Assembly: GCA_039934375.1 (NCBI GenBank)
Contig: JBDTMH010000047.1
Location: 1-23,122, forward strand
DNA: 23,122 bases
DNA from: CAISIP01 sp039934375
GTDB lineage: Bacteria > Pseudomonadota > Gammaproteobacteria > Burkholderiales > Burkholderiaceae_C
Reading direction: 5' to 3'
Shown in pieces: positions 13,770 through 21,598 of the stretch. Position 1 is the first letter of the stretch. Each line of letters begins with the position of its first letter. Made by a program: the position numbers and the translations under genes. Below the pieces are notes generated by a model that was given only the letters and a program-made list of their open reading frames with translations, was not told where the DNA came from and did no database searches.

Positions 13770-14810
13770 ATGCACGGTGGTGCAGCCCTGGTAGGCGAGC
13801 CGAGCCGATCCGGCCATGCAACCAAGCTTTTGGAAGTTCGGGATCTCAAGGCAAAGTTCTACACAGTAGACGGTGTCGTCAACGCCCTCAACGGAGTCTC
13901 GTATTCGGTTGACAAGGGGGAGTGCTTGGCCATAGTCGGCGAAAGCGGGAGTGGCAAGACGGTTGGAGTGCTCTCTATCCTGCGATTGATCCAGTCGCCA
14001 CCCGGACGCATCGTCGGCGGCAACATCTTTTTCAGGGGAGACGATCTACTTACCCTAGGCGAACGTGCATTGAGGGACATCCGGGGCGGAGCCATCGCCT
14101 TCATATTCCAGGACCCAATGACATCGCTGAATCCGGTTATGCGGATCGGGGCGCAAATCACGGAAAACATCTTGGCGCACGAGCGCCTTACCCATAGGCA
14201 GGCGCGCTCCAAGGCGGTGGACTTGCTGGCCAAGACCGGAATTCCGACGCCGGCCAAACGGCTGGACGATTATCCCCACCAGTTCTCGGGTGGCATGCGA
14301 CAGCGCGTGATGATTGCAATGGCGCTCTCGTCGTCGCCCCAACTCATCATTGCCGACGAGCCAACGACCGCACTGGATGTCACCATACAGGCGCAAATCG
14401 TCGAACTGGTCAAGAAACTGCAGTCCGAACTGGGTACCGCTGTCATCTGGATTTCACACGACCTCGGTGTGGTTGCCCGTCTCGCTGACACGGTCGCCGT
14501 GATGTATGCGGGGTACATTGTGGAGATGGCTCCCGTGGACGAGTTATATGCGCGGCCCGCTCACCCTTACACGATAGGCCTTCTCAACTCGCTGCCGCGC
14601 CTCGATGCTCGCGTCAAGACAAAGTTGCAGGCTATCGCAGGTCTGCCGCCCAATATGATCGGGGAACGGATGGGCTGCCCCTTTGTGTCACGCTGCCGCT
14701 TCGCGAGCCAGCGCTGCCGCGACGAAAACCCGGCTCTCGCCGAGGTTGCTCCCGCTCACGCGGTTGCCTGCTGGCATGAGCAATCGACCCACGCAGGGCT
14801 CGGACAATGA
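13770..14810 (+). CDS. dppD: dipeptide/oligopeptide-type ABC transporter ATP-binding protein (DppD/OppD-like)
   Basis: An ABC ATPase of the peptide/nickel uptake family. Counting from the ATG at 13770 (346 aa): Walker A GESGSGKT (57-64), Q-loop FIFQDPMTSLNP (~111-122), ABC signature FSGGMRQR (172-179), Walker B LIIADEPT (192-199) and switch histidine ISHD (H230). The C-terminal oligo_HPY region starts at HPYTIGLL (~265) and has four cysteines spaced C-x5-C-x6-C-x17-C (303, 309, 316, 334), as in family members that bind a [4Fe-4S] cluster. A GTG at 13719 would add 17 residues, and its spacing to GGTGGGG is acceptable; I prefer the ATG with AAGGGA close by, but the choice is uncertain. First gene of the operon; its stop overlaps the next start (ATGA). 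Confidence 0.92.
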   Translation: MHGGAALVGEPSRSGHATKLLEVRDLKAKFYTVDGVVNALNGVSYSVDKGECLAIVGESGSGKTVGVLSILRLIQSPPGRIVGGNIFFRGDDLLTLGERALRDIRGGAIAFIFQDPMTSLNPVMRIGAQITENILAHERLTHRQARSKAVDLLAKTGIPTPAKRLDDYPHQFSGGMRQRVMIAMALSSSPQLIIADEPTTALDVTIQAQIVELVKKLQSELGTAVIWISHDLGVVARLADTVAVMYAGYIVEMAPVDELYARPAHPYTIGLLNSLPRLDARVKTKLQAIAGLPPNMIGERMGCPFVSRCRFASQRCRDENPALAEVAPAHAVACWHEQSTHAGLGQ

Positions 14811-15784
14811 GCGAAGAGGTCCTGGTTCGCGTCAAAGATTTGAAGGTGCATTTCCCCATACGCGGCGGTGTGCTGAACCGTGTCGTAGGCGCCGTAAGGG
14901 CGGTGGACGGAATCAGTTTCGATATCGTGAAAGGTGAGACGCTGGGCCTGGTCGGTGAAAGCGGCTGCGGCAAGACCACGGCCGGGCGCGCGATTCTGAA
15001 TTTGTACCATCCGACCGCGGGAGATGTTGCGTTTCGTGGCATCGATCTCGGCAAGGAAAGTGCTGAGAACGTGCGCCGCTTGAGACGGCACATGCAAATG
15101 ATCTTCCAGGACCCATACGCCTCGCTCAACCCGCATATGCGCGTCGGGGAAATCATCGCGCGGCCTTTGCGCGTGCACGGACTGGTCAAAACCGCCAACG
15201 AGGAAAAGAATCTGGTGTCCGAGATCATGGAAAAGGTTGGCCTCGACGTTTCCTTTCGGGACCGGTATCCGCACGAATTCTCCGGTGGCCAGCGCCAACG
15301 GATTGGAATTGCCCGGGCACTGGCTACATCGCCCGATTTCATTGTGTGCGACGAGGCGATTTCGGCGCTCGACGTTTCAATCCAGGCGCAGATCATCAAC
15401 CTGCTCGAACAGCTACGCGATGATCTCGGCCTGACCTACCTGTTCATCGCGCACGATCTCAGCATGGTGCGGTACATCTCGACGCGTGTAGGGGTGATGT
15501 ATGTGGGCAAGCTGATGGAGCTGGCTGCGAGCGACGATCTCTATGAAAACCCGCTACATCCTTACACCAAAGCCCTCCTGTCGGCGATCCCGATCCCCGA
15601 CCCGCCGCTGGAGCGGCTACGCCAACGCATCTTGCTGGAAGGCGATCTGCCCAGCTCTATCAATCCACCAGTTGGCTGCCGTTTCAGCTCCCGCTGTTCA
15701 CTGGCGACCGATCACTGCCGAACTGTTGAACCGGAATTCCGCGAAGCCAGCACGAGGCACTGGGTTGCCTGTCACCTGGTTTAA
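14807..15784 (+). CDS. dppF: dipeptide/oligopeptide-type ABC transporter ATP-binding protein (DppF/OppF-like)
   Basis: The second ATPase of the heterodimer, 325 residues. Walker A is GESGCGKTT (50-58), the Q-loop is MIFQDPYASLNP (98-109), the signature FSGGQRQR (158-165), the Walker B end CDEAISALD (181-189) and the switch histidine H216 in IAHD. The Walker B catalytic E183 is present; the residue after it is alanine where proline is usual (DEP), a tolerated variant. The C-terminal region repeats C-x5-C-x6-C-x17-C (291, 297, 304, 322), so both ATPases may carry an iron-sulfur site. The start overlaps the previous stop in ATGA, implying translational coupling. It pairs with the DppD-like subunit to drive the DppB/DppC-type permeases. 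The dpp symbol reflects family, not proven dipeptide transport. Confidence 0.92.
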   Translation: MSEEVLVRVKDLKVHFPIRGGVLNRVVGAVRAVDGISFDIVKGETLGLVGESGCGKTTAGRAILNLYHPTAGDVAFRGIDLGKESAENVRRLRRHMQMIFQDPYASLNPHMRVGEIIARPLRVHGLVKTANEEKNLVSEIMEKVGLDVSFRDRYPHEFSGGQRQRIGIARALATSPDFIVCDEAISALDVSIQAQIINLLEQLRDDLGLTYLFIAHDLSMVRYISTRVGVMYVGKLMELAASDDLYENPLHPYTKALLSAIPIPDPPLERLRQRILLEGDLPSSINPPVGCRFSSRCSLATDHCRTVEPEFREASTRHWVACHLV

Positions 15785-15793
15785 ATAGCTCAA

Positions 15794-16720
15794 ATGCGTT
15801 ACGCCATTCGCCGCTTGCTGCAATCCCTGATCGTCGTCTTCGGCGTCAGCGTGGTTGCCTTCGGAATGCTGTTCATGACCGGAGACCCCGCCGAGGTCAT
15901 TCTGGGGGAGCAGGCTGACCGGATGACTGTGCAGCAAATCCAGGTGTTCCGCGTGAAGATGGGCTTCGACCGTCCCTGGTACGTGCAATACGCAAGTTTT
16001 GTAGGCAAGGCGCTGCAGGGCGATTTCGGTGATTCCTTCGTACGCCACCAACCCGCCTTCGACGTGATCACGGACAAGTTGCCCGCGACTATTAAACTGG
16101 CTTCCGCCGCATTTGTACTGTCGTTGCTGATTTCGATCCCGCTCGGCGTTTTGTCCGCGATGAACCCGCACAAGTCGATCGACCGAATCGCCACGGTCCT
16201 GGCCATTGTCGGTCAGTCGATCCCGGGTTTCTGGCTCGGCATCCTGCTGATACTCTTTTTTGGAGTCCATCTCAAGTGGTTGCCGATCTCCGGCAGCGGC
16301 ACATGGCAGCACCTCGTCATGCCGGCGATCGCGCTCGCCGCATTTCCCATTGCCCGAAACATGCGGCTGACGCGTTCCTCGATGCTTGATGTCATGCAGC
16401 GCGACTTTGTCCGTACGGCGCGCGCCAAAGGAATCTCTGAAACCCGCGTCGTCTATGCGCATGTCCTGCGCAACTCGCTGCTGCCGATCGTCACCGCGAT
16501 CGGCCTTGAAGCCGGTTTCCTGCTGGGTGGCTCGGTCATAACGGAGACGATCTTCGGCTGGCCAGGCGTGGGGCGTGAGATCGTTTCGGCGATCGGATCC
16601 AAGGATTTTTACGTGGTCCAGGCCGGGGTGATCATGCTGGCGCTGATTTTCTCGGCCGTGAATCTGCTTATCGACATTGCTTATTCCTGGATCGATCCTC
16701 GCATCAGGTACGGCTCATGA
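15794..16720 (+). CDS. dppB: dipeptide-type ABC transporter permease (DppB-like)
   Basis: A 308-residue inner-membrane permease with about six membrane segments, starting MRYAIRRLLQSLIVVFGVSV as DppB/OppB proteins do. The periplasmic-loop motif GDFGDSF (~76-82) and the cytoplasmic EAA coupling helix FVRTARAKGISETRVVYAHV (~205-224), followed by LRNSLLPIVT, identify it as the BPD_transp_1 family B-type subunit that contacts an ATPase. The ATG is nine bases after the dppF stop with no strong ribosome-binding site, consistent with coupled translation. The end overlaps the next permease start in ATGA. It forms the membrane channel with the DppC-like protein. Confidence 0.92.
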   Translation: MRYAIRRLLQSLIVVFGVSVVAFGMLFMTGDPAEVILGEQADRMTVQQIQVFRVKMGFDRPWYVQYASFVGKALQGDFGDSFVRHQPAFDVITDKLPATIKLASAAFVLSLLISIPLGVLSAMNPHKSIDRIATVLAIVGQSIPGFWLGILLILFFGVHLKWLPISGSGTWQHLVMPAIALAAFPIARNMRLTRSSMLDVMQRDFVRTARAKGISETRVVYAHVLRNSLLPIVTAIGLEAGFLLGGSVITETIFGWPGVGREIVSAIGSKDFYVVQAGVIMLALIFSAVNLLIDIAYSWIDPRIRYGS

Positions 16721-17661
16721 CGCAACCCGATTACACGCCAGCGGAAGACGTCGTGCCGGTGACCGGAAGTGCAGGTGCCTTGGCGACCACCGTCGCGCGA
16801 CCAAAGGTGAGCCAGCTTCTGCCGCGGCTTCTTCGGAGCAAAGCGGCTTTGATGAGCTTGTTTATCATTTTGCTCGTGCTGTTCGCCGCGGTCGCTGCAC
16901 CTTGGGTAGCGCCGCAAGATCCTTCGGTCATCAAGCTGATTCAGCGGATCAAACCGCCGCTTTATACCAACAGCGCTGGCGTCACATATTTACTGGGCAC
17001 GGACGCGCTGGGTCGCGACGTGTTCAGCCGGCTCATCTACGGTGCTCGTGTGTCGCTGGCGGTGGGACTGTCGGCGGTGCTCATATCAGGCGTGGTCGGG
17101 CTGCTGATTGGATTGCTGTCCGGCTATTTTGGTGGTTTGGTCGATGAAGTGTTCATGCGCATTTGCGATATCCAGCTGTCCTTTCCGACCATCCTGCTTG
17201 CACTCACGATCATGGCCGTGCTCGGCAGCGGACTGGACAAACTGATACTGGTCCTCGGACTGACAGGCTGGGTTCAGTACGGCCGGATCGTGCGTAGCCA
17301 AGTATTGGCTATCAAGAACGACGAGTTTGTGCTTGCGGCGCGGGCTACGGGCGAAAGGCAATGGCGCATCCTGTTCCAGCACATCCTGCCAAACATCTGG
17401 AGCCCCGTCATCGTGATCGCCAGCTTTACCGTGGCCAGCAACATCGTGGCCGAAGCGTCGCTCAGCTTTCTCGGCGTCGGGGTTCCCCCAAGCGTTCCGA
17501 GCTGGGGCACCATATTGTCCGACGGCCGTCAATATATCGGTGTAGCGGATTGGCTCACCATTCCAGCCGGCATTGCAATCTCACTGACTGTTCTGTCGAT
17601 CAACATTCTGGGAGATTGGCTGAGAGACTATCTCGACCCGAGGTTGAAGAATATCGTTTGA
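16717..17661 (+). CDS. dppC: dipeptide-type ABC transporter permease (DppC-like)
   Basis: A 314-residue inner-membrane permease. The N-terminal ~40 residues are cytoplasmic, the first membrane segment spans about 44-64, and APWVAPQDP follows as in OppC/DppC N-terminal domains. LGTDALGRDVFSRLIYGARVSL (93-114) is the classic C-type signature. The EAA helix FVLAARATGERQWRILFQHI (~204-223) docks on an ATPase, and LGDWLRDYLDPRL near the end is also typical. The start shares ATGA with the DppB-like stop. With the preceding genes and the binding protein 53 bp downstream, it completes a five-part importer. Confidence 0.93.
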   Translation: MTQPDYTPAEDVVPVTGSAGALATTVARPKVSQLLPRLLRSKAALMSLFIILLVLFAAVAAPWVAPQDPSVIKLIQRIKPPLYTNSAGVTYLLGTDALGRDVFSRLIYGARVSLAVGLSAVLISGVVGLLIGLLSGYFGGLVDEVFMRICDIQLSFPTILLALTIMAVLGSGLDKLILVLGLTGWVQYGRIVRSQVLAIKNDEFVLAARATGERQWRILFQHILPNIWSPVIVIASFTVASNIVAEASLSFLGVGVPPSVPSWGTILSDGRQYIGVADWLTIPAGIAISLTVLSINILGDWLRDYLDPRLKNIV

Positions 17662-17714
17662 GCAGACTTGTTCCCATCGATCCCGAAACCATTCATTCAC
17701 AAAGGAAGTTCGCC

Positions 17715-19283
17715 ATGAATCCGATACGCGCAATCCAGAAGTCGATCATTGCCCTCGGGATAGCCCTGGGTGTTCTCGCAAGTGCTCCGGCATTTTCAGC
17801 AGGCAAGCCAGTTGTGTTTCTGGACAATGTCGAGCCGATCGGGTTGGACCCGATGTTCGCATCGGCCAGTCCAGGCATCATGTTGTCAATTCACGAGACG
17901 CTGTTTCGCCTTGACAACGACGGCAAGGTCGTGCCTGCCGTGGCCGAATCCATCAAGCTGGTCAACCCGCTCACCTGGGAAATCAAGATCCGGCCGGGCC
18001 TCGTTTTCCACAACGGTGAGCCAATCAATGCCGACGCTGTCGTCTTCACATTCACACGTGCCAAGACACTGTTCGCCGCAGGCAAGGGCGACCTGAACTT
18101 TGCGCTCGGCGCCCTCAAATACGACCGCATGGAGAAGATCGACAACCTCACTACCCGCATCGTGATGCAGGTACCGGACCCGATCATCACCTCCCACATG
18201 GTCAATCCGGAGCTGTCGATACTTCCGCCTAAATACTATTCGGAAAACCCGCCGGAAAAGGTGGTTTTCGCACCGGTGGGCGCTGGCGGGTACCGATTCG
18301 TTTCTTACAAACCCGGTGAAGGCCTGGTGTTGAAAGCCTTCGACAAATATCGGCTGGGCAAGCCACCGGTAGACGACGTGATCGTCAAGGCCGTTCCCGA
18401 GGTCGCCACGCGCATCAGCGAACTCAAGGCGGGTTCCGCCGACCTCATGGTGGGGGTACCGCCGGACCTGAAGGCAGACCTGGAAAGAGCGGGCGTGAAC
18501 GTGATCGTGGCGCCGAGTTATCGGCGGCTGTTCATCAACATCAAGCAAGGCCTTCACCCCGCCTTGGCGGACGTGCGCGTACGGCAGGCGATGAACTACG
18601 CAGTGGATTGCGACGAGATTGCAACCGGGCTGTTTGGCGGCATGGCCAAGTGTTCCATCGACCTCGTCAACTCTCCCAACCACAACCCCAACCTGAAGCC
18701 TTACGCTTTCAATCCGACCAAGGCGAAGCAACTTCTGACCGAGGCCGGCTGGGTTCCGGGCGCCGATGGCGTCCGCGTCAAGAACGGCGTACGTCTGTCG
18801 CTCAACTTCGACACCACCAACGGCTCCTACCTGGCGGACAAGGAGGTTGCGCAGGTGATGGCCGATTCATGGAAAGCGGTCGGGATCGAGATCAAGGACC
18901 TGCGAGTCATCAGCAACGCAGTCAGTGCGCAGATGCGTGCCAAGCAGGGGGCAGGGTTTCGCGACCTGATGAACAGCTCGTCCGGACCCGACTACACCTG
19001 TCAGGGCGATCTGCTGCTGGTACAGAAGGACTCGGGTTCCAACCGCATGAGCTGGGTGGACGAGAAGTTCGAAACCATGTTCAAGGCCTTCAGCCAGGAG
19101 TTTGACCAGACCAAATGGCCGGCGATGTGCAATGCTGCTCAAGCCTATGTTGCCGAACAGGCGCCGGTGATTTGGATGTTCCCGGAGCCTACTTTGTACG
19201 GCGTATCGAAACGCCTGACGTACCAGGCGCGGCCGGATGGGCGGGTCTATCTGAACCTGGTGCTCAAAGGCGTGAAAGACTGA
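17715..19283 (+). CDS. ABC transporter substrate-binding protein, SBP_bac_5 family (DppA-like)
   Basis: A 522-residue periplasmic binding protein. Residues 1-29 are a signal peptide (MNPIRAIQKSIIALGIALG, hydrophobic core, cleavage near AFSA). The mature part has the family marks: DNVEPIGLDPMFASAS, IHETLFRLDNDGKVVPAVAES, TWEIKIRPGLVFHNGEPINA, GAGGYRFVSYKPGEGLVL, VRQAMNYAVDCDEIATGLFG and AKQLLTEAGWVPG. The cysteines in AVDCDEI and MAKCSID may form a disulfide. The start is the ATG at 17715 with AAAGGAAG seven bases upstream; an open frame back to 17361 overlaps the permease and is rejected. It delivers substrate to the DppBC-like channel. SBP_bac_5 proteins bind di/oligopeptides, nickel, glycosides, opines or other compounds; the ligand cannot be assigned here. 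Confidence 0.93.
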   Translation: MNPIRAIQKSIIALGIALGVLASAPAFSAGKPVVFLDNVEPIGLDPMFASASPGIMLSIHETLFRLDNDGKVVPAVAESIKLVNPLTWEIKIRPGLVFHNGEPINADAVVFTFTRAKTLFAAGKGDLNFALGALKYDRMEKIDNLTTRIVMQVPDPIITSHMVNPELSILPPKYYSENPPEKVVFAPVGAGGYRFVSYKPGEGLVLKAFDKYRLGKPPVDDVIVKAVPEVATRISELKAGSADLMVGVPPDLKADLERAGVNVIVAPSYRRLFINIKQGLHPALADVRVRQAMNYAVDCDEIATGLFGGMAKCSIDLVNSPNHNPNLKPYAFNPTKAKQLLTEAGWVPGADGVRVKNGVRLSLNFDTTNGSYLADKEVAQVMADSWKAVGIEIKDLRVISNAVSAQMRAKQGAGFRDLMNSSSGPDYTCQGDLLLVQKDSGSNRMSWVDEKFETMFKAFSQEFDQTKWPAMCNAAQAYVAEQAPVIWMFPEPTLYGVSKRLTYQARPDGRVYLNLVLKGVKD

Positions 19284-19301
19284 CTCTGACCCTTACCTCC
19301 G

Positions 19302-20339
19302 ATGTCCAAACTTCGCATATTCATAACATCTCCGCTGGAACCTGAAAACGTCGAGCGCATTCGCAAAGTCGCTCCGCACCAGCTTGAGGTGATTCATGAA
19401 ACCGATCTCCTGCCGCCGATTCGTTATGTGGCCGATCACGTAGGGCAACCGTTCACGCGTACTCCCGAACAGGAACGCCGCTGGACGGACGCGCTTGCCA
19501 GTGCCGACATCTTCTGGGACTTGCCCCGCAAGCCGGAATACGTTGCGCTTGCGAAGCAGCTGAAATGGATCCAGACGACCAGCACCGGAGTCGGGCAGGC
19601 CGTCAAAGCGTTTGGTCTCGACAAATCCGAGGTCATCGTCACCACGGCGCGCGGCGTTCATGCGGGCCCGCTGGCCGAGTTTGCTTTCATGGCGCTGCTC
19701 AGCCATTGGCGTGGATTGGCGTATCTGCAGGCTGAACAGCAACAGCGTCGCTGGACCCGTTATTGCGGCGATGAGGTGGCAGGTCGCCGCATCGTGATCG
19801 TCGGCGCGGGAGATCTGGCGCGTGGCATCGCGCAGCGCGCCCGCGCTTTCGAGCTGCATGTAACCGCGATTGGCCGCACCGCTGGCAAGGGACGCAGCCA
19901 TGATGGACTGTTTGATGAAATCAAGGCGCGCGATGGTTTGCATGCGGCGCTGGCGCAGGCTGACGCCACCATCGTCACCGTGCCGCATACGGCTGAAACA
20001 GAGCGGATGATCAATGCTGCGGCCATTGCCGCGATGAAGAAGAACAGCGCGTTCGTCAATATCGCGCGGGGACAGGTCGTCGACGAACCGGCACTGATAG
20101 AAGCGCTGCGCTCCGGCCACCTCGGCTTCGCGGCGCTGGATGTCGCCACGGTGGAGCCGCTGCCACAGGAGAGTCCTTTGTGGACTCTGCCCAATGTGCT
20201 CATGAGCCCCCATTCCGCAAGCACGGTCTCCAGCGAGAACGCCAAAATCACCGACATTTTTTGCGGGAACCTGCGTTGCTGGCTCGACGGTCGTTTGGAT
20301 GAGATGCGCAATATCTTTGACAAGCGGGTTCTGTATTGA
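19302..20339 (+). CDS. D-2-hydroxyacid dehydrogenase family protein, paralog 1
   Basis: A 345-residue NAD(P)-dependent 2-hydroxyacid dehydrogenase. The catalytic triad is in place: R256 (NIARGQVVDE), E285 (DVATVEPLP) and H304 (MSPHSAS). The Rossmann turn is GAGDLARG (168-175), with alanine where the third glycine of GxGxxG is usual. Arg192 after the second strand (AIGRT) hints at NADP+ rather than NAD+, by analogy with glyoxylate/hydroxypyruvate reductases. The N-terminal domain is distinctive: ITSPLEPE (8-15), ETDLLPPIRYVADH (33-46) and FTRT (51-54), shared with the next gene. The start lies 18 bp after the binding-protein stop with only a weak ribosome-binding site. It probably interconverts a 2-hydroxy and a 2-keto acid derived from the imported compound; substrate unknown. 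Confidence 0.9.
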   Translation: MSKLRIFITSPLEPENVERIRKVAPHQLEVIHETDLLPPIRYVADHVGQPFTRTPEQERRWTDALASADIFWDLPRKPEYVALAKQLKWIQTTSTGVGQAVKAFGLDKSEVIVTTARGVHAGPLAEFAFMALLSHWRGLAYLQAEQQQRRWTRYCGDEVAGRRIVIVGAGDLARGIAQRARAFELHVTAIGRTAGKGRSHDGLFDEIKARDGLHAALAQADATIVTVPHTAETERMINAAAIAAMKKNSAFVNIARGQVVDEPALIEALRSGHLGFAALDVATVEPLPQESPLWTLPNVLMSPHSASTVSSENAKITDIFCGNLRCWLDGRLDEMRNIFDKRVLY

Positions 20340-20378
20340 CAGCGCCACGCACACACAACCAAAACCAGAGAAGCGCAG

Positions 20379-21431
20379 ATGCCCAAAATTCCGCTGTTCA
20401 TCACTTCGCCGCTGGAAACGGAACTGGTCGCGAAGATTCGCGCAGTAGCTCCCGAACGGATCGAAATAATCCACGAACCCGATCTGTATCCTCCCCTGCG
20501 CTATATCTGCGATCACAAGGGCGTGTCGACCTTTACGCGAACGGCTGAGCAGACAGCACGATGGCGTGCGGCACTGGCGCGTGCCGAGATCCTGTTTGAC
20601 TATCCGCTTCCACCGGCGGACGGTCCGGGGGACATTGTCTTTGCGAAAAACGCCAAATGGATGCAATGCAGCAGCAGCGGCGTGGCTGAAATGGTCAGGA
20701 AAACCGGCCTGGAGACATCGGACATCATCATCACCACGGCACGGGGCGTTCATTCCGGCCCCCTTGCTGAATGGACCTTCATGGCCTTGTTGATGCATTT
20801 TCGGAAGGCACGCTTTCTCGAAGCGGAACAGCGGTCCCACCGTTGGGAGCGTTACTGCGATGAGGAGGTTGCTGGACGGACCTTGCTCACCATTGGCGCC
20901 GGCGACCTGGCGCGCGGAGTCGCCGTGGTCGGACGTGCGCTGGGCATGCGCATCATCGCAGTCACCCGCAGTCCCGAGAAGCCGCGGGAGCATTCGCATG
21001 TCTTTGATGAAATTCACGGTGTTTCGGAATTGCACCGGCTGCTTCCCATGGCCGATGCGGTGGTCTCGACTGTCCCCGATACCGTGGAAACCCGCGGCAT
21101 GCTTGACCATTCCGCCATAGGGGCGATGCGCAATGGCTGTGCATTCGTCAATACAGGTCGTGGCAGCACGATTGACGAAGTCGCGATGATCAACGCCCTG
21201 CGCAGCGGAAAAATCGGGTTTGCTGCTCTCGACGTCGCGACGATCGAGCCCTTGCAGGACTCAAGCCCGTTATGGGACATGCCCAACGTGCTTATCTGCC
21301 CGCACTCGGCGAGCACGGTAACCACAGAGAATAGAAAAATAACCGATATCTTTTGCAGGAATATTGATATCTACCTGGCCGGAAAGTTGGACAAATTGCA
21401 CAACATTTTTGACAGGCAGCTGATGTACTGA
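20379..21431 (+). CDS. D-2-hydroxyacid dehydrogenase family protein, paralog 2
   Basis: A 350-residue close relative of the preceding gene, alike along its full length. Shared marks are ITSPLE (8-13), the EPDLYPPLRYICDH segment, FTRTAEQ, TTARGVHSGPLAE (119-131), GAGDLARG (173-180), the triad R261, E290 and H309, and the C-terminal KITDIF...NIFDRQLMY. It has a 5-residue longer loop around 76-86 (YPLPPADGPGD) where the first paralog has a shorter one, in the substrate-facing domain. The ATG at 20379 follows GAGAAG. The two genes lie 39 bp apart, so this is a tandem duplication kept with both active sites intact. They may act as a heterodimer or on two related substrates; this is inference. Confidence 0.9.
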   Translation: MPKIPLFITSPLETELVAKIRAVAPERIEIIHEPDLYPPLRYICDHKGVSTFTRTAEQTARWRAALARAEILFDYPLPPADGPGDIVFAKNAKWMQCSSSGVAEMVRKTGLETSDIIITTARGVHSGPLAEWTFMALLMHFRKARFLEAEQRSHRWERYCDEEVAGRTLLTIGAGDLARGVAVVGRALGMRIIAVTRSPEKPREHSHVFDEIHGVSELHRLLPMADAVVSTVPDTVETRGMLDHSAIGAMRNGCAFVNTGRGSTIDEVAMINALRSGKIGFAALDVATIEPLQDSSPLWDMPNVLICPHSASTVTTENRKITDIFCRNIDIYLAGKLDKLHNIFDRQLMY

Positions 21432-21449
21432 TAGGGGCCAGGTTATCTG

Positions 21450-21464
21450 CAGTCCGACGGACTG
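21450..21464 (+). terminator. candidate hairpin after the dehydrogenase genes
   Basis: CAGTCC-GAC-GGACTG is a perfect 6-bp stem with a 3-base loop, 19 bp beyond the stop of the second dehydrogenase. There is no T-run, so it could be a partial terminator between the operon and the MFS gene. Confidence 0.35.
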
Positions 21465-21598
21465 ACTGCCCGGTATTGCGCGCTGCAAACAGACTGTCTG
21501 ACAAGGGTGCCGCAGTTTGTTGCTGGTGCCAGGATTTGCCCGATGCGCCGGCTTCGAACGCGGCCAGAGCGACAAGGCGAAGAACTGGACCTGGATTC

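Noticed and set aside
17361..17714. In-frame extension of the binding protein
   Set aside because: It overlaps the DppC-like permease in another frame, and the signal peptide and ribosome-binding site fit the ATG at 17715.
19293..21110. A 605-codon open frame on the minus strand opposite the two dehydrogenases
   Set aside because: It is antisense to two clearly conserved enzymes, has no family likeness, and its length is explained by the high GC content and codon bias of the plus-strand genes. The two halves look alike only because the genes opposite are paralogs.
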